From assembly GCA_011033025.1 (NCBI GenBank), contig WFMF01000013.1, positions 806,001 through 870,000 of the forward strand: DNA of 64,000 bases, written 5' to 3'. The stretch is from Beroe forskalii (lineage: Eukaryota > Ctenophora > Nuda > Beroida > Beroidae). This document shows, in pieces, positions 59,301 through 64,000 of the stretch (positions within the stretch are counted from its first letter, which is position 1; every line of letters starts with the position of its first letter). The position numbers and the translations under genes were made by a program. Under the pieces are notes generated by a model. The model was not told the DNA's origin. It ran no database searches and saw only the letters and a list, made by a program, of their open reading frames with translations.

Positions 59301-60126
59301 GCCGTTATCTTGCTTCACTGTGGTAAATTGCTACATGGCATAATAATATGCATTCCACCGACACATGTGTACATGTCTTGAGGCCCGAAAAAAATGTAAT
59401 TGCCGGCGAGATCATTCAAACTTTTTCTGCCCATGACGCCTGATACAAGTAAAAGTGTAAAACGCCATGTTTCTTATTTCTAGTGAGTTTCCACCACATA
59501 ATTTATGTTATTTCGCCATGTTATATCACCATAGGTCTCAGGAGTACCTAATACCACATTGTTTTGAACTCGGCTTCGCCTCGTCCAAAACAAACCATTA
59601 TTGACCTCAGCTTCGCTTCGGCCAATAATGCGTCTATATATAGTTCGCGCTTCGCGCTCACTATATATATGTGGTATTAGGTTACTCCTTCGACCTATAG
59701 TTCTATATTACACTCAACCTCTCTTATCAATACGTTGCCTTTTTACGCATTTTATTATCTCATTATTAATTGATAGATAGATGCTCACTAAGTTATTTAA
59801 AAATCTACCGCAAGTCTGCCCAGTGCCCAAACGAATCCAATGCATAATGACAGGAGAAATCAAGTATACAGATGGGTATGTACTATGTAGGTATTATGTT
59901 TGTCCTTGGTATGGACAGATCAAACCACAGCACTTTCGTACTGTGGTTCGTAGATTAAAATACAGAACATTCAGAAAGAAGTGCTACCTAACCTGTTTCC
60001 GGTATATCTTCTCCTCGATGGTCCCACTTGTCAGTAGACGGTACACTATGACAGGCCTCGTCTGCCCGATCCGGTACGCTCTGTCAACTGCCTGCGAATC
60101 CGTTGCAGGGTTCCAGTTCGGATCAT
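41301..60126 (-). CDS. ERCC6L: ERCC6L / PICH DNA translocase, 3' half (seven exons)
   Basis: Exons in transcript order: 60126-59993, 58836-58781, 56782-56634, 55607-55516, 54874-53647, 53432 (or 53459)-53306, 41427-41301 (stop TGA 41301-41303). Phases agree throughout. Exon 1 here is SNF2 helicase motif VI ([30 protein letters not shown]). Next come [13 protein letters not shown], then [14 protein letters not shown] and the [14 protein letters not shown] motif, which are diagnostic of the ERCC6L group. The 1228-bp exon is disordered and acidic, with [16 protein letters not shown] matching the PICH-family region. The last exon ends a TPR ([20 protein letters not shown]) like the C-terminal TPR of human PICH. 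The family acts on ultrafine anaphase DNA bridges. The N-terminal TPR and helicase motifs I-V lie beyond 60126, partly across the gap. Confidence 0.85.
41725..49866. repeat. Main block of a 60-bp minisatellite derived from an ERCC6L exon-intron junction
   Basis: About 135 units fill most of the last ERCC6L intron. On the minus strand each unit holds ATAAGTACAACAAGTACCTG, then GAGAGAGGACT and GTGAGTGTGGGGTGGTCATG, then a G-run. The first 31 bases are the 3' end of the penultimate exon and the rest is the start of the intron with its donor. Unit length varies mainly through the 5-11-base C-run (plus strand). Some units are deleted internally, and a variant with CATTGACCATTTACC recurs. All long ORFs here are repeat artefacts. 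Confidence 0.95.
50063..50345. mobile_element. Two tandem palindromic elements, copies 1 and 2
   Basis: Copy 1 spans about 50063-50198 and copy 2 about 50219-50345. Arms start CATCGTTCCGCGTCGATCGA and run in to GATTGATCAAATGA, with ACGATTACGTCCGCGC in the middle. Copy 1 has a damaged left arm and copy 2 lacks the end of its right arm. They sit inside the minisatellite. Confidence 0.75.
50375..50530. repeat. 19-bp minisatellite, short block
   Basis: Units of TCTTCCCAGTGGTAGGAAA, several with point changes or deletions. The same repeat forms a larger block at 51966-52224. Confidence 0.85.
50530..51460. repeat. Second block of the ERCC6L junction minisatellite
   Basis: About 15 further units carry the same exon-end and donor motif. 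The block is followed at 51455-51655 by a near-copy of the sequence at 49865-50065 (AAAAGTTGGTAGTCTGAGTA). This shows that a larger composite segment was itself duplicated. Confidence 0.93.
51663..51956. mobile_element. Palindromic elements, copies 3 and 4
   Basis: Copy 3 (51663-51800) and copy 4 (51820-51956) are intact, with inverted ends CATCGTTCCGCGTCGATCGA and TTTGATCGACGCGGAACGAT. They are separated by CAGGTGCCTAAGGTGGTTT, also seen between copies 1 and 2. Each is about 138 bp. Confidence 0.85.
51966..52224. repeat. 19-bp minisatellite, main block
   Basis: About 13 tandem units of TCTTCCCAGTGGTAGGAAA. Confidence 0.9.
52230..52780. repeat. Tandem repeat of about 110-130 bp
   Basis: Four to five diverged copies contain AAAATTTTCGCCTGCGGCGG and GGCTGTTGTGATCAAATT, followed by CCGAATTGACTTTAGAGGCA. 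The block still lies inside the last ERCC6L intron. Confidence 0.75.
52935..53336 (-). repeat. Junction-proximal block of the ERCC6L minisatellite, including the parental exon end
   Basis: About six units lead directly into the authentic penultimate exon. The true junction is GAGAGAGGACT followed by GTGAGTGTAGGG at 53306/53305. Only this copy is preceded by the unique coding sequence GAGGAGGAGCATAAG; the others are preceded by a G-run. Confidence 0.95.
55848..56607. mobile_element. Fold-back TA-flanked element, 760 bp, in an ERCC6L intron
   Basis: Inverted arms of over 300 bases start CCGGGTGCGTCATAATAAAC and meet around a loop of about 115 bases. TA flanks both ends (55846-55847, 56608-56609). 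Arms include ACTCAGACATTTTTTGAGG and GGCGCATATCTCCGAGG. No transposase. Confidence 0.9.
56810..58059 (+). mobile_element. 5'-truncated non-LTR retrotransposon with RNase H domain, degraded
   Basis: It is inserted antisense in an ERCC6L intron. The frame around 56940 gives the end of the polymerase region and [15 protein letters not shown], the first RNase H aspartate. It shifts at a G-run near 57220-57228 into GGGYVIKD, continuing with [25 protein letters not shown] and [16 protein letters not shown], which supply the remaining catalytic residues. A TAA at 57730-57732 breaks the frame before [13 protein letters not shown] and the C-terminal zinc-knuckle pattern [18 protein letters not shown]. 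RNase H followed by such a finger fits the Jockey/I/R1 group. The exact 5' end is unclear. Confidence 0.8.
58427..58604. mobile_element. hAT MITE, 178 bp
   Basis: Ends CAGGGGCGTAGCCAG and CTGGCTACGCCCCTG lie between perfect 8-bp duplications CTGTACAG (58419-58426, 58605-58612). Same family as the element at 37637-38481. Confidence 0.92.
58925..59170. repeat. Two-copy tandem repeat of about 120 bp
   Basis: GGATCCTATAACCCCATGTT and AAGTTTATGACGTGAGTT each occur twice in the same order, at about 58932-59045 and 59050-59165. Confidence 0.75.
59534..59695. mobile_element. TA-flanked MITE, about 160 bp
   Basis: Ends GGTCTCAGGAGTACCTAATA and the inverse-like TATTAGGTTACTCCTTCGAC sit between TA dinucleotides. 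Internal GGCTTCGCC and GCTTCGCGCT blocks are themselves small hairpins. Confidence 0.7.
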
Positions 60127-61620
60127 CTGAAGGCATCACGTGACTGCTATTTTAACCATAATACACCAACCCGGGAAGGAAAATGCAGTCAGTAAAAGGC
60201 ATTCAATCAATCAATTATTCCTGTGCTTTAGTTTGGATTGATCACTGGACAACATTGGACTAAACGACACACTGCTTATTCGAAATTTGGCCCCTTAGTT
60301 TTAAAAAGTAAAAAGGCCCGCCTCAAAAAACACAACTGATCTTATGTATCACACTGACCTAGCTTATCAAAATAGATAACATTTGACTGGCACGAATACG
60401 AAATACGAACACGTCGCACAATCAATCATAAAAATAAAATGAAAAGTATAAGAAACAGATAAGATTGATAACATTATTCCTATCTCGCCATATACTGCAG
60501 TAGCTGAGGGCAAGGTCGTTGGCATTTCATTGTCCAGAAGTTTGCTCAACGGTTTTCGGTACTTTAGACAATGCTGAAGAAAACGTACCTGCTGCCCTTC
60601 GATGAATCGACGTCAGGAGGGGTGATATGGCCACGCCCATTTTTGCCCTCAGGCAGTGTTATAAAACCAGATTATTTCGACTTCTGATCGTCATAGAGAC
60701 TTCGGAATTGCTCCAGAGCGTCTATCTCATCGAAAGGAACAACTTTTTCTCTGACAACTTTTTTGTCAGATAATTATTTAATTGACCAATTAGCTAATTG
60801 GGCAATTTTCAAAAATTCGAAAAAACTTTTTTCGACTAAAAATGATCAAAATTGCCTGAAACGAAGAAAAAACTGGTTTTGAAGAATGTTTTGAAAATTT
60901 TTTGACTTAGAAAATTTTCTCGACTTAAAAATTTTGAGCGAAAAAAATCTAAATTTTCATTTTTCATCCTTTTAAATAACTTTGTCCAACAACCTTTGAC
61001 TTCTAAAAGTCACTGTAACTGCTTTTAAATGTTCTGGCAGCATATTTTGACAGCTCCTACTGGAAGGATGCTCTCTTTGGAACTGGTTACAGAGCCAGGA
61101 TCACCACTGTTGATAAGCAGGTAACCACCCCTTTTTCTGACCGCTCCAACCATGACGCTCAGAGAGCTGCCTCTACCGTCTAAACGTGGAAGCAGGAGCT
61201 GGAAAGGAAAGCTATAGCAACTGACCTTATACCCCAAGACAATGTCTGGCTGCTTCAGGCCACTGTTATGGCGTTTTGTTGCTCTCACAGCATATTTTGA
61301 CAGCTCCTGCTGGAAGTGTGCTCTCTTTGGAACTGGTTGCAGAGCTAGGATCACACATATGTGAGCTCATCAGTCAATAGAACCTCGTCAATAGGGAAGT
61401 AAAAAGCGTTGTGATGCAAACCTTAGGCAGTTTTTTACATCAAGAAATCTGTTTGTTACCTATTTCGAGTGTTTATAAACACTCGAAACAGATAACAAAC
61501 AGATTTCTTGATGTAAAAAACTTGATGTAAAGTAGTCTATAAACTACTGCAATTCTAATAATAGAGTCTTAAATCATGATTCCGGGGTTTATTCTCTTTT
61601 AAGCTCCCTTTTTACCATCC

Positions 61621-61651
<31 letters not shown>
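60127..61651. other. ERCC6L intron sequence up to the assembly gap
   Basis: No further SNF2 exon was found. A direct repeat of about 65 bases (CAGCATATTTTGACAGCTCC) occurs at 61039 and 61288. A long perfect hairpin lies at about 61437-61520 (TTACATCAAGAAATCTGTTT and inverse). A poly-T run ends at the gap. Confidence 0.5.
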
Positions 61652-61751
61652 NNNNNNNNNNNNNNNNNNNNNNNNNNNNNNNNNNNNNNNNNNNNNNNNN
61701 NNNNNNNNNNNNNNNNNNNNNNNNNNNNNNNNNNNNNNNNNNNNNNNNNNN
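61652..61751. other. Assembly gap of 100 N
   Basis: Exactly 100 undetermined bases follow a poly-T run of 29. The size is the usual placeholder, so the real distance is unknown. Confidence 0.98.
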
Positions 61752-64000
61752 AACTGGGTTGGGGTTGTTTTTGGATTCCACAGTTTGATTGTTTTTTGGT
61801 TCGGGGTTTTTTTGTTTTTTGCTTTTTAGTTTTTGTTGTTTCAGGGGGTTTTTTGGTTTTTGGGGGGTTTTCGGCCCTTTGGGTTTTTTCGGCGTTTTGG
61901 TGCCCTTTATTTCCCTTGAAAATTGACGATGATCTTAGGGGGCCCCAAAGGGGGTTGGCCCCTCTAATAAATTTGGTTTAAAAAAATGGGGGTCCATAAT
62001 ATATCCATCCTTAAAATGAGCCTTCTAACAGACATAAGCAACCCGAACGCATTATTTTTTTTCCCCTTTCTTTTTTACTTTTTCACTTTTTCCCCGTGTT
62101 CTTACCATGGCAAATCTTGGGGTTTTAAATTTTTGGGAAAAATAAGTTCATAAATAAAGGGTATATTCATATGATATTGACCCCAATGGGGGTTTTTATT
62201 GTATTTTAATATAAATTATAATTTGATGGACTAAAAAGTATACAGCCAAGGTTAAGGAATCCAATTTTTTAAATTTAATCTTTTTTGGTTGGACAAAAAT
62301 CATTGGAAAAAAAATTGGACATAATTGGCAAATTGGGACTTGGCCCCCCTCTTTCAAGCCCCCTTAAAAAATATCCCTGGAAAATTTGTAAAAAGGTAGA
62401 CCCCACAATTGAATTGTTAATTAAACCCTTTTAAAGTTTTTGAAATGACATTTAAAGGGGGAAAATTTTGGGGGTTTTCCAAGCCCAGATTTTAATCCTT
62501 TTTGGGATTTTGAAATTTTTGAATATTTTGATATGATGTTTAATATTTATTGGGCTTTATCAAAAATTAACAAAATTTCAGTATATATTTTAAATTATTA
62601 AAAAATTATACTTTTAATGAAAATCTATTAATAAATATAGAGGCGAACTTTTGAAAGATTTTTGATTATTTTTCTTGGTTTGTTACATTTAAGTTTATTT
62701 CAATATTAATTTTTTTTGTATATAAAAAGCTTTAAAAACATCTTCTTTTTTTAGAAAAAATAGTCTTTTTTAAAAATCAAATCATAGTCTTTTGAAGGAC
62801 CATGAAGGAAAACCTTAGAGATCTGAAATAAAAAAAAGAAAACTAAAAAAATTTTGGGCCAAAAAAAAAGTAAAATGTTTTGGGGGGGGAAAAGGTTTAG
62901 GAAAAGTTATGAAGAAAAAAGGAGTAAAAGGAAAAATTGATTCCCTTTGGGGCTAAAAACCAGTCACCCGTCATTTTTTACCCGCCCAAAAAAATTTCAA
63001 TTTTTGCATTTTACCGACCCTAATGCAGTGAATTGCAATTGGATTTTACGCCCCGGGGGGCCCATGCGGGGTGATTTGAGAGGTTTTCAACGCAAAAAGA
63101 GGAAAAATTTAAAGGGGAAGGGTTTCTTTTTTGGTTTAATGAAAAGACTTTTGTGGTTTTAAACACAGACCCCTTTTTGTTGTGGGTGGGTTTGAAAACA
63201 ATTTTTTTGTTTGAGTTTTCCCCAAAAATCCCAGTTTTAACCCCCCGTTGGGAATGTTTGGGCCCGACGTTGCCCCCCATATACATATTTTTTCTGAGTG
63301 GGGCAACGTCTGGAAGTTTGGGTATTTAATAAAACGCCTAGGGCGTCACAGATCTAAAGTAATTTTCTGGTTTCCAAACCTAAGGGTTTAAAGGGCCCTT
63401 TTTTTAAAAAAAATTTTTAAAAAAAAATTTTATAAAAATTTATGAAAATTTTTATATAGAATTTTGATCCTCTTTGTCAACGTGAGAGATCTGCACACTA
63501 TAAAATTTTCGAAAAAAAACATGAAAAAATTTTTAGGCTCACTTTTTTTTATACATAAAAAGTAAAGCCTCTTTAAATCATGCTACCGTGGCAGAGGCTC
63601 ACTTCAGGCATCACTTTCAATAAAAACTATAAACAAATCCCTTTGTTAAATAACACTGAGAACAGTCAGCGTGTTCATAATTTTAAATTCATGCATTTGA
63701 TGAATAGCAGTAGATGACGTCATTATGACATTTAATATAATTGGGTGATGACCTTTAATAGCCTACTTTAATATTATATGAGCATATAGAGATGTTAATG
63801 GCTCCCACACACTTACATGCGAATTCGACTACGGACAAGGTCAGTCCTGTTCGTGTAATTCAAAGTTTTTCATTTTATTCTCTTTATCGAAACTCAACAG
63901 GAGAGCGGACCATTTGTTATGGCCCACTTCATGCCTAGCTATCAGGTGTCCGAAAACAACAATTAACAATAAATCAATATTCGATCTTGGCGACCGATAC
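61752..64000. other. Sequence after the gap, poor quality until about 63550, no gene seen
   Basis: The first 1.8 kb is dominated by homopolymer runs of 3-8 identical bases and looks unlike the rest of the window. From about 63550 the sequence looks ordinary again. No helicase exon or other coding frame could be recognised. Confidence 0.5.

Noticed and set aside
61796-61981. Short ORF rich in phenylalanine and valine after the gap
   Set aside because: It lies in homopolymer-rich, probably erroneous sequence and has no recognisable similarity.

Overview
This is a nuclear genomic window from an animal, probably a marine invertebrate; I cannot name the lineage. The evidence is intron-rich genes with GT-AG splice sites, a single-chain animal-type fatty acid synthase, an IFT54 gene, a PICH/ERCC6L-type helicase, a class A GPCR, and many non-autonomous DNA transposons and minisatellites. 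There is a 100-bp assembly gap at 61652-61751.

Layout. 1-6300: transposon remnants and minisatellites, including one 2.4-kb terminal-inverted-repeat element. 6357-7738 (+): the last three exons of TRAF3IP1/IFT54. 9017-10112 (-): a 7TM receptor with one frame break. 11.6-13.95 kb: a 22-bp quasi-palindromic satellite. 14720-31387 (-): a complete FASN gene of 32 coding exons. Every exon phase was checked by hand, and the exons join into one 2386-residue frame covering KS, MAT, DH, pseudo-ME, pseudo-KR, ER, KR, ACP and TE. 31.4-37 kb: MITE-type elements. 37008-40191 (+): the last five exons of an unrecognised coiled-coil gene. 41301-60126 (-): the 3' half of ERCC6L (PICH), from helicase motif VI to the C-terminal TPR. 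Its last intron holds about 11.5 kb of minisatellite. Its other introns hold a fold-back element, a hAT MITE and a broken non-LTR retrotransposon. 61.75-63.6 kb looks like low-quality sequence.

The most striking pattern is that tandem repeats in this window repeatedly start on splice junctions. In ERCC6L the last 31 exon bases plus the splice donor are amplified about 150 times. In FASN, exon 2 is flanked by repeats on both sides: its acceptor is present about 5 times and its donor about 18 times. The exon 26 donor, the exon 29 acceptor and several other acceptors are duplicated or triplicated. Some extra copies would keep the reading frame if used, while others give an immediate stop. I read this as tandem duplication nucleated at exon-intron boundaries. 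It could affect splice-site choice or intron growth, and transcript data are needed to test that.
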